A program made the translations under genes and the position numbers. This document shows, one piece after another, positions 36,401-48,604 of a stretch of DNA of 64,000 nucleotides (position 1 is the first letter of the stretch; each line of letters opens with the position of its first letter). This stretch comes from Dipetalonema caudispina (taxonomy: Eukaryota > Nematoda > Chromadorea > Rhabditida > Onchocercidae): positions 22,849 to 86,848 of the forward strand of contig JABVXV010000272.1 in NCBI GenBank assembly GCA_013365325.1. The letters run 5' to 3'. The notes beneath the pieces are model-generated. The model saw nothing but the letters and a program-made list of their open reading frames with translations. It was not told where the DNA came from and did not search any database.

Positions 36401-38062
36401 TTCCGAATAAAAAATTGAAATTTTTATTTTTTTCAGGCGAACTCTTCGCGTTCGGAAAATTGGAACTTTCTAATTATCATGCACATCCTAAATCTGCAGG
36501 TGTATAATAACAATGTTTTTATCGAACATTCATATAAATTTGATGGCGACAAAAAAGCAGTGCTATTAAATTACGCGATATTGCAGTATCAAGACTTAAA
36601 ATTCACTCTACCATTCAGCTATCAAGCAAGAACTTTTCCTCAGAGCGATTAACAGTAACAAAAGCATTAAATGTCCACAACAAACTCTTCAATAATTTCG
36701 AATGTTGTAGGAAGGAAAAGTTCAAAAAGATATGACATAATGAACTTGTCGAGTTGCAAAAAACAGTGGTATAGCATTTCGCAGTGAAGAATTATTAGCT
36801 AAAAAGTAACGATGTATATTAGGGAACCAAGAAAAAAAAGCAAAGCATAAATCATTTTTTTCTTCATTATTTTCGTAAATTCTGAATTCGTATCAAAAGA
36901 AAAGTTTAAGAAGAAGTGAAGGTTATTCAGAGATTTGTTACACAATTCTTACCATATGATGAACCTATGAATAATTCTAACTAATCTTTACCTGAGAAAC
37001 AGGAAATTAAAAATAGACAAGCGATATCTTGTAATAGAAAAGGTTCTAACTACCTTTGAACAAGATCACAGATGGCTTCCAGAACGGAATTGAATTGAAA
37101 TGCAGTAGAAAAATGGTAATCATAAAAGAACGACCGGCAAAGAACAACAAAGAATGGCATTAATACATACATAGTCATAGGGGGGGTTGAAATAATGGTC
37201 TTTCCTAGAAAAAAAAGAAAAACTTTACAGAAATCAAGCTACCACCAATATTGGCTAACTGATCAAATTTGGCACAATCCAGGGAAGTAGATAATGAGCA
37301 AAGCTAGAGTAATAACTAACTAAGCCAACCGATATGCGGTAAATGGATGTTAATCGAGTCGAAGGCCTTCTCTAAAAGAAAGAAAGGGAAGTTAAAGGAA
37401 TAAAGTGGGAATGAAATTGGTTGAAGATGAGAAGAGGGTAGGACTGAACAAGGAAAAAGCATTAGGCTAATGGCAATTGAGCATTTGTTACCGGATGTTG
37501 AGGTGACACGCGATGGATTCATCTAGAAAGATACCGGGGAAGCACCGTACACCTGCATAAGCAGTCATCCATTTTATTTATAACTTCATCAGCTATTCCT
37601 CTCTAGGCGGACAACGTATTATCATTACAGCCTATTTTCATGTGTATAATATAAACACTCCTATCCTGGATTTTCAAGGTTCATATATAAACGACGTGTT
37701 GAGTGGCCATCAATTTACGTCTTTACTCAAAATTACCTCCTTTCCTTCTCTTCCTCTCACTTTGATCTGTTCTCACCTGACTGCACAATCAACAGTCTTG
37801 AATGTCACACGATAATTCTAATAAATTAATCATTTATGATAACTATCGATAAAATCAAGTCAACTTTAATGATTTATATTTGTTTGAAAAAAAAAAAAAA
37901 AAAAACCAATAATAAGTCCTAATTTTCATATGCTTCAAAATTGTGTAATTTATTACCATTCAATCTCGGATGAATCAATCCTTGAACTACCTAACAATAA
38001 AAATCAAACAGAGCAATTAATACAAGTGATAGTCTCGTACAAAACTTAACCTAATTTTGTAC

Positions 38063-38138
38063 CCAAAAATTAAGAAATTCAATCTCCATAATAAAGCAAT
38101 CCAAAAATTAGGAAATTCAATCTCCATAATGAAGCAAT
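38063..38138. repeat. Two-copy 38-bp tandem repeat
   Basis: CCAAAAATTAAGAAATTCAA... at 38063-38100 is followed at once by a second copy at 38101-38138, with only a few substitutions (AAG to AGG, ATAAAG to ATGAAG). A recent tandem duplication is the simplest reading. Confidence 0.93.
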
Positions 38139-38718
38139 AAACAACCTTAACATTTGTTAATTCGGAATAAATCCAGCCAGTAAAAATGAGTTCATTTAAA
38201 TATTCTATAAAGGGGATAAAAATGAAGTATAACGCAGATACAGAACTTTGTAATGAAGATTGAAAACAAACAAACATGCAATATATTTTAAATTAAAAAA
38301 AAAAAAAAAACGAATCATAAGTTATATGGATCGATTCGAAATAACACAATATCATAAAAAAAAAAAAGACTCGATTGGATATCCAATAACTTATTATTTA
38401 ATCCAAAGGTCCAAAAAAAAAAAAAAAAAAAAGAAAAAAGGACAAAGACTTCGAATGTTCATTAATGAAATGCTATCATAATGCATATTTATTTAGTAAG
38501 TTAAGCAATGAAATGTTATCGTCTTTTTCACTTCTCTATGCTCTTCGTACTAACAAATGAAAAAAGAAGTGAACTGAACTTAACAAAAAATAATTTGAAG
38601 TATCTTTTTGAAATTAATGACAACTAATCGTTTATATATATAGTTGTACATAACAATGGCCCAATTTTTTAACCCAAAAAAGTTCCCATCTATTCTCCTG
38701 TATGAAGCCATTGTTTTT

Positions 38719-38752
<34 letters not shown>

Positions 38753-39191
38753 GAAAAATTCAAAATAAAAGGACAGATCAGGATCAATTTCTTGAAATTC
38801 GTAAAAATTTTGAAGTATATAAAAATTAATATTGACTGATATGTACCGCGCAAATTGTCATGAATTTGAAAGTGTATCAAATTCTGGACATACACTGCAT
38901 AAAATCCCAGTTATTTATTTTTTCGCAACATATCGAAATTTCACCATTTCTTATGTTTCCCTCTCACTAATATTGATATATATCCAAATCCTGAGCTGTC
39001 CGAAGAGTCTTTTACACCAATCACTTGGCTAAAAAAATTTCACAGACAATCGGGCTAACAAAAAATCATAAGGAACTTAGTCATTTACCTATTACCGATT
39101 TCAGTTACTAAGTGAAATATTCTACATGTCAAAAAGGCAGCGAAAATTAAACATTTCGTTCTTTTATAGTTCGAGTGATATTTGCATGCAA

Positions 39192-39476
39192 CTAAACATT
39201 GTTGATATCACAATTGACCAAATCTTTATTTAACCCGGTATTTTTGTAGACAGTCTGAATCCTAGAAGTCCCGACTGAAATGAAACAGAATTTAAGCAAG
39301 TCCCTATTTGCGTGGTGGCTATCCCTAATGAATGCAACGTGGAATGCATCATGCATGTGCAAATAGTCTGCATTTGTATCAAAATCGTCATTGTATCGAG
39401 AAAGAACAGAGAGAGAGCTGAATAGAATGAAGGCGGTGTTATCCATTATCGTGCTAATCATGTTCACCATTTCCAT
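39192..39476 (-). CDS. 94-codon open frame, unidentified
   Basis: An uninterrupted minus-strand frame from ATG to TAG. The first 25 residues are hydrophobic (STIMDNTAFILFSSLSVLS); the rest is Asp/Asn/His-rich (SRYNDDFDTNADYLHMHDAF). Codon usage looks mixed and gene-like, and 94 codons is long for A+T-rich non-coding DNA. No family is recognised and no upstream exon is evident. It lies about 150 bases from the stop-broken relic at 39628-39936 on the other strand. Confidence 0.22.
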   Translation of the reverse strand: MEMVNMISTIMDNTAFILFSSLSVLSRYNDDFDTNADYLHMHDAFHVAFIRDSHHANRDLLKFCFISVGTSRIQTVYKNTGLNKDLVNCDINNV

Positions 39477-39627
39477 GAAAAACTCTATCGTTAATACCGA
39501 TGTTTAGGCATGAAAATATATCCTATTTTTCTAGCTCTATATCAATTTATATTTTATTCTCTTCGTCTTAATTATGCCTCGGCATTGTTAAGAAATCTTC
39601 CGTTTCTGTTAAAGACAATTGAAAACA

Positions 39628-39936
39628 ATGGATATTATTTGGCATCAAAAAGTTGAACTTTCCCTAAGTGCAGAAAAGAGTTTGATCAATTCCCGCAATC
39701 GGTTTGATGGAGTTATTTTAGGCTGTGGTTCATCCTGCAAAAGACAACGGTTAGATGCCATAAAGAAGCTAATCTAACACTATAATGGCTTATGCCAAAG
39801 CATGACAGAATTTATAACCGGAATCATCAAGCAGGATGAAATAGCGCCGCGTGTTGATTAGTTAAAGCACGGTTGTCTGACGCAAGCTTTTTTGAAGGTT
39901 CATGAAAGCATTGCACTGAATGATATTTCAGGTTAA
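39628..39936 (+). pseudogene. Coding-like frame with two internal stops, probable gene relic
   Basis: A single plus-strand frame runs for 103 codons, G+C-richer than its flanks, broken only by TAA at 39775 and TAG at 39859, and ended by TAA at 39934. Its segments read like protein: SRNRFDGVILGCGSSCKRQR, then CQSMTEFITGIIKQDEIAPR, then HGCLTQAFLKVHESIALNDI. No splice sites remove the stops. I do not recognise the family. It could be a decayed nuclear gene or transposon, or an inserted endosymbiont fragment. Confidence 0.35.
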
Positions 39937-40970
39937 ACAGTCTTTTACAAACGATAGCATTCCTTTTTTATTTCTGCAAATAGGTTCGACTATCTTATTA
40001 ATTTCATCAGTTCCTGATTAAAATACGACGAGAAGTTGAAAAAAAAGAATGGAAAACTTAAAAATAATCAGACCACAACTATTTCATCGAATTGCATACA
40101 AGCATCGAAAAAAGGATAATATGACAGAAAAATAAAATTTCATAAAAGGACGAATTCACTGTTCCACGTTTTTACGGGGAAAGTCTTGAAATTTCACATT
40201 TAAGATTGAAACGATATGGCATATTCTTAAATTTTCTAAACTAGCAGATGTACTGAAGGAATTTTACATAATTCACTAGCAAATATTATAACCTATTTTT
40301 GATATAAAAACAATTGTTCAGTCTTAAAAAATTCTGAACAGGATTAAATGCGGAAAATTCTATTTTTTAAAAGCCGAATCTCGATTTAGCCGAGTACTGC
40401 TATATATTTCTAAAGCTAGAAATTAGCTTCAACTACGGATAATTCACTGTGACTGCAATTTCTCATTGGTGAATATTTTCAAAATCTGATAAGATTGCAA
40501 GTGATGAAAAACAGATGTCTGTTTTTCAGGCAGTAATCAATATTATTTCAAATATTTTCGTCTTCTAATTCCAATTAAATTCAACATTTAACACTAAACG
40601 GACGCGCTCAAAAAAATTAATACCCTGAGTATTAATACCTGAAGATATGGCGAACACCCACAAGTATCTCATGTATCTGTTAGCCTGAATGATTCAAAAA
40701 AAAAAAAAAAAAAAAAAAGTAAGCATGCAGACAGCAACTTAAAGGATAAATTCTTATATGTCCCTGAAAAACTGAAATAATTCATTGTTTTCAGGGATAC
40801 ATTATTTTCGAGCCATATAAAACCTGAAATATTGATAGAATTAAATTCCATTAAAATGTGAAAGCGAAGATTGAGTGGAAGAAATGGGGAACAAATGATG
40901 TATTCATTGTTTTGGTCCGAGCTTTTGGATGAATAGCCGATTAAACAAGGGTCTATTTGTAAAGGTTGGA

Positions 40971-40990
40971 GGGGGGGGGGGGGAAGGGGG
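40971..40990. repeat. 13-base G run plus G5
   Basis: G13, AA, G5 on the plus strand, preceded by GGTTGGA. It may form a G-quadruplex; G runs this long are rare in such A+T-rich DNA. Confidence 0.9.
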
Positions 40991-43061
40991 TAAAAGGGAA
41001 AGAAGAGCAACAGTGCTTAGTTTATGTATAGCTTTAAGAAGAGGAAGGCATTAGAAATTCAGATGTTTAGGAGGGTACAACTTTTGGATGAATAGATGAT
41101 AAAACACGAGGTGTTCCACATTTCTAACAATCCCTAATTCTTGCTAATTAATCACTTTCGCATAGGTTTTCAAAACACCCTTCTCCACCTTCTAAACTGT
41201 GTTGCACTAATGCTTATTGTACTGCCTCATCCAGCTAAAAACAATTGCCCTCAAGGTGCTTCACAATATCAACAACTCCACAATCAACCTTTATATACAT
41301 TTCGAAATTTTACGAATTTCAAAAAACTGACTGTAACCTGACACAACTTACAAATCATTTTCACTGTATTCATTCCTCCATTTTGGATTTTAATAGCATT
41401 TACAATGATAGTATCTAGACAAATCTAAGAATGTATCAAGAGCCTTTCAAAGGAAATGAATAGATATGTAAACAATTCGATGACCTAAATTAACGCATGG
41501 CTTTTTTTTTTCAGAGATTTTTTAGAGAGATGGACTTTTTGGGGATTCGTTTCGTCAGAATTTCATAGTTCAGAATTGAATAATAAAATTGGACAATCGA
41601 ATTTTCCTTCCCTTTTCTTCTAGAAAACTCATTTAATCCCTCCTGACTTTTCAAATCACTCAACATTCCAAGCGATACCGTACCAAGCCGGAAGTGATGA
41701 TACATTACATCCTCAAACGTACAATAACATTGTTCTTAAGCCGTATAATGAAGTTTTTTGTTTCTGCTTGTATGGCGAAAAGAATCATGTTACTGGGAAA
41801 CGGAAAGTCGAAGAATGTTGTTTTCCGATGTTGATCGCATCGCTGTCCGGCGCCAAGCCTTTTCCTCTAGTGATTTGACAACGAAATAAAAACACACAAA
41901 CTATTCCATACTATAGATGTCATGGGTTTTTCAAAGCAGTCATATAAAAAATACCGAATTACCGGATAAATGAAAAACAGAATAGAATAGAATTAGAACA
42001 AAACCTGATCGGATCTACCATAAACTACATCAATATATGTAGTGTTTTAACTAACACCTCAAAATTTTATGGTCTTTCTATGATCGATCCGAGGAAAAGA
42101 ATCCAATCTGTCAATTTGTGGCACTTTTGTTTCCGAAAATTCCAAAAAGGAATGAAATTCAGGGATTTCGAAGCCATTAGGATTATCCGGAATCCATAGC
42201 ATTCCGAACACAATGCATTGGGTAGTATCGGCTCATCTGAAAACTTCTCATTTTAGTTCAACCATTCTATCAACTACGCTTGAAGGAAAAGGGTAGGGGG
42301 GTGAAGAAACGAGGAACTAGTTCATTCCGGAGACACTTTTTCTGAATTCATTTCTCACTGCAACAAAAGTTTAAAATTGGTAGCGACTGTCCTTAAAAAC
42401 AATATATGCATTTCATAATAATAACTTCAATATGATTTTGCAGTAAACACTGTCGACAACAAATGATCTCGTGGCGAGAAATTAAACAAAGAAAAAAGTA
42501 ACAGATGGGAATTAATGCGGTAATATGACCTTTAACTTCATCGCAGTTTAAAATTCCAAGTTATGACCGAACGAATATTAACTGAAAGAGTATTCAGAGA
42601 AAAACATAATACAAATTTCGAATTCCGAAAATGAAGATTGTTTATAATGAATGTTTCAGTTAGGATATGGCCAAAATGTTGAAAACATTTCTGATTACAT
42701 TTAGAAGTGAGAGAAATCTTTTCGAAGAGAAACGTCGTGAATATAGTGCTTGACAATAATTCTTTTTGTATAGAGGTGAAAAATTTGAAATATTGAAGGT
42801 AATTTTACATAGCTTTTCAGTACATCAGAAATTAGCGATTTGTGAGTCATTGGAAAAAGGCTAAAAGAATTTGAAATTAACCGGTGAAAAAGAAGAAAAT
42901 AGGTTAAGGAAGGGTGACGTGAGCAGTATTCAACGGAAGGTGAGGTGTCTGTTGCGCTTGTTGATGTGTATGTGCGTGAATGTATGTGTTCGTATGTATG
43001 TGTGTGTATGTCGAAGAGTTTGTTTGGCTTTAGCCAATAATAAAAATTTGCATGGTGGGCA

Positions 43062-43140
43062 TATATGGCCGGTCGAGGCCGGTCTATGAGTCTTGTCGCA
43101 CTCGATCAGCCGTGCCTTGTCTTGAGTCCTAAGACAATTC
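43062..43140. other. G+C-rich islet of unknown nature
   Basis: A block with the short direct repeat GGCCGGTC-GA-GGCCGGTC (43067-43084), then a sequence near 50% G+C. No open frame longer than 25 codons and no tRNA cloverleaf could be drawn. A structured RNA or a conserved regulatory element is possible. Confidence 0.3.
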
Positions 43141-44678
43141 CCAATAAAATTCCATTAAGCGGCGTTCATTTATTCACTCACCAGGAATAGGAGCTTTTCC
43201 ATTTGCCTGGGCCCGTAAACTATGAATGGAGAAGGGGTGAGGAAAAGATAAGGAGAAGAGGTGGAATAGGCCCACGTTAACATAACTATTCCACGATATC
43301 ATTAGTTGCCGTACGGATGTCACGCTAATTTCCTCATCTGTTTATCAAGTTTACCTCAAATGTATGCAAATTAAAATTTGACATGACACCGCGAACTAGA
43401 AGAGGCTACTATCACCTTACTAAGCTTAACGTCACTACCTTAAAAAACATGCCTATTAGTTGAATCTGGCATCAGATATTCCCCTGTATCGGGATGTTAC
43501 ATACTGATTTCCCAGTGACCAATAAATTCGGATATTTTGAGGGATTTAAGATTCTGTGAAATTTGAAACTTTAATTGTAGATCCGAGATGTAGGTAATTA
43601 TGCAGGTCAGTTCAAAACATTTTTGTAAATATAATATATAAATATGAAAAGAGTAAGAACGAAAGACGCAAAAACTAACAGGAGGACGAAAAAAAAAATT
43701 AAAGATGTGCCACAGAAATCATACACACACAACCTGATGACGCTTTTTCTTAATTCAACAATATTCAAAAAAAAAAAAAAAAAAAAAAAGATGGAGTTGA
43801 AGCAGACATCCATTCTTTCACCTTCATCGATTTATGCCATTGAATGCATGAAAGGATGGGCTGGTGAAAACTCCATCATTCGGAAAAAATAAACTTCTTT
43901 GAGAATCAAACTTCATTTAGAAAGGAACGGCGGTAGGCATCTTGGATGGTCAACAAACAATGTGTGAAAAGAAATGCATAATGTAATTTTTGCAATACAA
44001 CAATTCGGACCATATTTTTTTCTGAATTATATGCAAATTTTATCAATTTTTCTTTTTAAGGCTACAATTGACAATCTTTGGTCATTAGAATAAGGCATTT
44101 AAATAGGAAGCAACTCTCCGAAAAATTTACCTTTCTTTTCAGAAAATCAAATTTTTGAAATTTTCTTTTTGGATTAACGATGAAATTGTCAAATACTAAC
44201 TCATATTTTGACGTTAATTTTTTTTTAATATTTAAAAGTGCTGGAAGAGTACAACTACGACATAACAACTTTCCAAGTGTGTATAGCGAAGAACAAAAGG
44301 AAAATGCATGGATATTTAGTTTAAAAAGAGATAGAGTATTGAATGACTGATAACCGTAGTCATATTCATAATGTAATAATTGCTTCTCATACCTTTCAAT
44401 TGAATAATTAGAGAGACTATAAAAATGCAATTATAAAAATCATTGTGCGGGGATACTAAAGTATTGCACAGTGGTTATATGTAGTGTAGATGTATACATA
44501 AGATAGAGAACTTGATGGGACATATATCTATTTAATATATATGTGTGACATGTATGTATTGTGAAGCTAATTAAAACATCGCTAAATAGAATTGATGCAA
44601 TGTTTAGCTAAATGATATGTATGACTGTTATCAAATAAGTAGCCAATCTCTTCTCCCTATTCAATAGAAAATGACTGT

Positions 44679-44711
44679 GATTATGATTATGATTATGATC
44701 ATGATCATTAC

Positions 44712-44775
<64 letters not shown>
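44679..44775. repeat. (GATTAT)n merging into (ATT)21
   Basis: Three GATTAT units and two GATCAT units, followed by 21 ATT units (44713-44775) with degenerate ATT/AAT copies beyond. The poly-Ile and poly-Asn frames over it are artefacts of the repeat. Confidence 0.95.
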
Positions 44776-44777
<2 letters not shown>

Positions 44778-45797
44778 TAACAATATCAATATTATTATTG
44801 ATATTATTGTTGTTATTGTTACAGCTGTCATCAATGCAGAAGTACATTCTTATTCTCATTTAATAGCACAACAAATATCACACACCATAAGTAACAACAA
44901 GCTGCACTGGCTAATACTTCGTTTTGATAATTAAGTTAGAAATCAGAAATTTATACCGATAATTAATTGATACAATATCGGTAGCAACACTACTCTATTT
45001 GCCGTTGCCTATCTCTGTCCCATTTTAATCGATCGACCCACGACCAAGAGATATTTTGACACAATATTCTCGTCGATAAACAATAAATGACTACTGCTTA
45101 CTGATTGAAACAAACTTATCACTAATGCTACTAGTAACTTGCCACCAGCTGATGGCTGATAATACGAAACGTTTCTCCTCACCTCCTTCCAAGGCTAACA
45201 TTATTCATATTATGCACTGCTAACAACTATATATTAAAATCAGCTTGGCTGAAAGAACACTTCGAAACAAATTATGCCTATCGTGGTGAATGTATATCCC
45301 ATTATGGAATGACCCAACTTCTAACCTAGACCTAAAATTTTGAAAATTTATATATATATATATAAACTAACACGCACATATACAAATCAAGTAGAGACAC
45401 ACATATGCCCAAACACATACAAACCATTAACAATTAGCATAATTGTTAGGCTTAACAAGGGACTAAAATAGAGTCTCGCTGTCTCGAACAATGTGTTATG
45501 GATGAGTTGAGCTAATTCCATCATCCAACACTTCCCTTCTTATAAAAGCTGTTTCTCCTTTCTCCACCTCTTGCCCTTCTTCTATTTAACGGTTTCTACG
45601 TTTAAAATTAGGCTACAGTTTTAAAATCTTATCATAAATCTAAACTTAACATCATTATGAGTATACCGAATCGAAGATTCATTCATCCATACCATTCATC
45701 TTTGATTCGAAATTTATTAATAAATTAATAATCGCTACTTGAAAACAAACAGACGAATTTCGACACATCGAAAGATACGGCTGGAATTGGTTAATTT

Positions 45798-45816
45798 CAC
45801 TATAGAACAGGTACTG
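45798..45816 (+). promoter_or_regulatory. Probable spliced-leader acceptor
   Basis: TTTCACTATAGAACAG ends at 45810, six bases before the ATG at 45817 that opens a hydrophobic leader. The layout is the same as at the Skeletor-like gene. Confidence 0.4.
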
Positions 45817-46474
45817 ATGATTTTAATACAACTATGGACCGCTCTGTTCACCTATACCGCATTGCTGCTCAGTTGGGAAAAACCTACCAACTGGTGTACT
45901 ACAGGTGAGTAATTCAAAAAATAAACAGTAAAAGATCAGAGTACTGATGATTCAGATTTACCACAACTTATTTCGAGAAAGATAATAGAAACAAAACGGG
46001 GAGATAGGCTGAAGAAAGCTCTTCATTTTTAATTAAAAATTCTGCCGGTTAATGTAATTGAAACAATAAATACATTGTGTGTAATTAGTTAATTGCACTT
46101 GTGCCGTAGTATTTGGCTTACTGATTTACAAAAAGGAATATCAAAACTTTTAAATTTGAAATTGATGCTAAATCAACTGAAAGTTGGCAAAATGATAAGA
46201 AAGCCGAAAGTGACCTTAACATAATTATTATCGTCATTGTAACACGCTTACAATTAAAACATAGATAGCATTTTGAAAAGTTCAACGTTTGAAACTAATG
46301 TCGAGTCCGAAATTTTTCATTTTGTATATTTCAAAAATATTCAAAATTTCGATAATTTTATAAAACGTCTTGCCTATTCTCCTCTAAGGAGGGAAAAACG
46401 TCTAAAAAAAAAAAAAGATTTCCTCAGACGAAAACACAGTGTAAAGCGTTGCTCACAATATAAAAACGAACTAG

Positions 46475-46516
<42 letters not shown>

Positions 46517-48021
46517 AAGATAAATGGAATTGGAAAGATAGAAATTCCGTGGTATGTTAGGAAACAATTGCTTTTGTTGGAGGACAACTAAACAGGTATT
46601 TTTCATTAGATGATTCCTGTTTGTTGCAATAGCGGTGCTACTTCTTATGTATTTGTACCCTCAATTGCTAACCTTTTTTTCATTATTCTCGTATATCAGG
46701 GAGGTAAAAATTCTCAACAATAATTACAACTTAAAATTTTGTAAAAATTCTTGGGTCTAAAATATAATTTCAACATGATGAATATGTGTTAGGACACCTT
46801 GAAAATTTCCGACTAATCTCATTTATTCATTAAATGACATATCATGAAAGAAAAATTAGAACAATAAGTAATAAGTAAAACGTTTACATGCACTGAATAA
46901 AGTCCTGGACAATTCCGTTAACGCAATCCTGTTGGCAATATTCATGAATGGATCCCGGGATTAATGACAATGCAGTGTTTTTCATCTACGAACCAAATCG
47001 ATAATCGATATTAGTGAAAATTTTCATTTCAATGAAAAAAGTGAATTTAAACAGAAGGAAAGAAGAAAGTTGGGTGTGACATAAGAGTTTGAAACAATAA
47101 CTTACAGATGAATAGAAAGAAGGGAAGGATACAGAAAGAATTATAGAAATTCGTATATTTGATCAAATGAAAGTAGCGATTAGACGAAACAACAAGGGAA
47201 CCATTGAAAATTATTGAAGATAGAACTTTTCGTCCATTACTTGTATATTTAAGTAAAATTGGGTAAGGAAATGATAAATAAAATAAACCCATAAATAGAC
47301 AGGTATAAATTAAGTAAATAAATAAATAAATAAATACATGCATAAATAATGCTTATGCCGAAAAAAGTAAGAAAAAGTAATGGCAAAAAAACTCGTGTTT
47401 TATTGAGGGAACGAAACTTTAAAGGTAAAAAATTTTGGAATCATTCAAGAAAATAGCAGTTCACAAATTCCCAGAAATATCACACAAGTTTTTCTCGTTC
47501 CCCTCCTTTGGTTCTTTTCCACTTTAATCATTTATGCAACCATTCTTTTTATAGCAAGGAATTATGGACTTATTTAGATAATTATGTATTCTAATCCGAA
47601 AAAGCTAGAAACCCGGAATTTTTGAAACAGATACCTTGTATATTTCCTCCGATTACTTCAATCGTATCATTTTTGAATTTGCAGCCGTTATTCACAATTA
47701 CAGATTTATTTTGGGAAGTTTGAAAATTTTGTGTTTTGACGTTGCGTAGCATTATCCTTGACGCATTTTGAGCAAGGGTTTTCTGATTGCGACATCACTG
47801 TTTTTTTCAGGCCATCTAATATTTTGCCACCCCTTTCATCAACCTGATAAGCTTGTAACCTCAAATACTGAAGGAAGGTAACCCGAACATTGATGACATT
47901 TGAGCAGTAGCTTTCCGAAAAACTTAAGAACATTCTTTCAATTTATTGGTTTTTAGATACTAGACACATCAGCTGTTTTTCATTCTGCCAACGTTCAACG
48001 GGTGACGAAACTTTCACCCAA
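45817..48021 (+). CDS. 5' part of an unidentified secreted or membrane protein gene (three exons)
   Basis: Proposed exons are 45817-45904, 47811-47877 and 47973-48021, with phases 1, 2 and 0 matching at both junctions. The first encodes a signal-peptide-like or membrane segment (MILIQLWTALFTYTALLLSW) ending NWCTT before a strong GTGAGTAA donor. The second follows a TTTTTTTCAG acceptor and reads GHLIFCHPFHQPDKLV. The third reads SCFSFCQRSTGDETFTQ before a GTTAGT donor. Cysteines are frequent, which suits an extracellular domain. The continuation is unresolved; a 22-base phase-0 exon at 51711-51732 (acceptor GATGTAG, donor GTAAGG) and an exon at 58225-58321 on this strand are candidates. Exon 2 overlaps a 75-codon open frame on the other strand, so strand is not certain. 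The family is unknown. Confidence 0.4.
46475..46515. repeat. 41-base poly-A run
   Basis: The longest homopolymer in the window. It lies inside intron 1 of the candidate gene starting at 45817. Confidence 0.97.
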
Positions 48022-48507
48022 GTTAGTCGAAATCCTGGAATTTAATAGCCATGACATCTAATTCTTCCTGAGTTTGGCAAATAATAGTTGTTCCCAATCA
48101 ATAATTTTTCCAAACAAAATGAGTAAAACTTATTCTATTGGTAAGTATAAATTCAATAAATATTTCGATAATCCTTCACTACACCCTTATCAGAAGGATT
48201 TAGTTTACAGCTAGATGATTGCCTATAGATATCCTCAAAAAAATATACTCACAATACATGGCTTCTCACAGAATTTTGGCTCGTTTCGATGATCTTTCTG
48301 ATCTTTTCGACATTCGAGTGACGGAATAGGATCAAACTAGGCAACTGAGAGAAAAGGAATTTGTTCCTTACTGCTGAATTCAAGACTGCTTACCTCTGAA
48401 GTCTCGTTGAATAAAACTGTGATCAGCTGTTGTACAGTTGTATAAAGATAGGTTGCAAAAGGAGTGCACTCATTTTTAACTGAAAAGTTGCAGAGAAAAA
48501 CAAGTAT

Positions 48508-48591
<84 letters not shown>
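48508..48591. repeat. (CAG)28 trinucleotide repeat
   Basis: Twenty-eight uninterrupted CAG units, then CAA CAA CAG CAA CAA GAA GAA. The serine frame on plus and the leucine frame on minus stay open across it. The glutamine frame is also open from a TGA at about 48482 and continues as QQEEAISFFYSEKK. The change to CAA at the 3' end is typical of coding polyglutamine tracts, but no splice-supported exon could be fixed around it. Confidence 0.97.

Positions 48592-48604
<13 letters not shown>

Larger units (their letters stand above)
36420..45800. other. Upstream region of the SoxD gene, largely non-coding
   Basis: About 9.4 kb with many poly-A/T tracts, a 38-bp tandem duplication, a 13-base G run, a stop-broken coding relic near 39.7 kb and a G+C-rich islet near 43.07 kb. 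It should contain the SoxD promoter and enhancers; no specific element could be identified. Confidence 0.5.

Noticed and set aside
44062..44430. Minus-strand 122-codon frame
   Set aside because: No splice signals or domain; sequence is A+T-rich like its flanks and shows no coding pattern.
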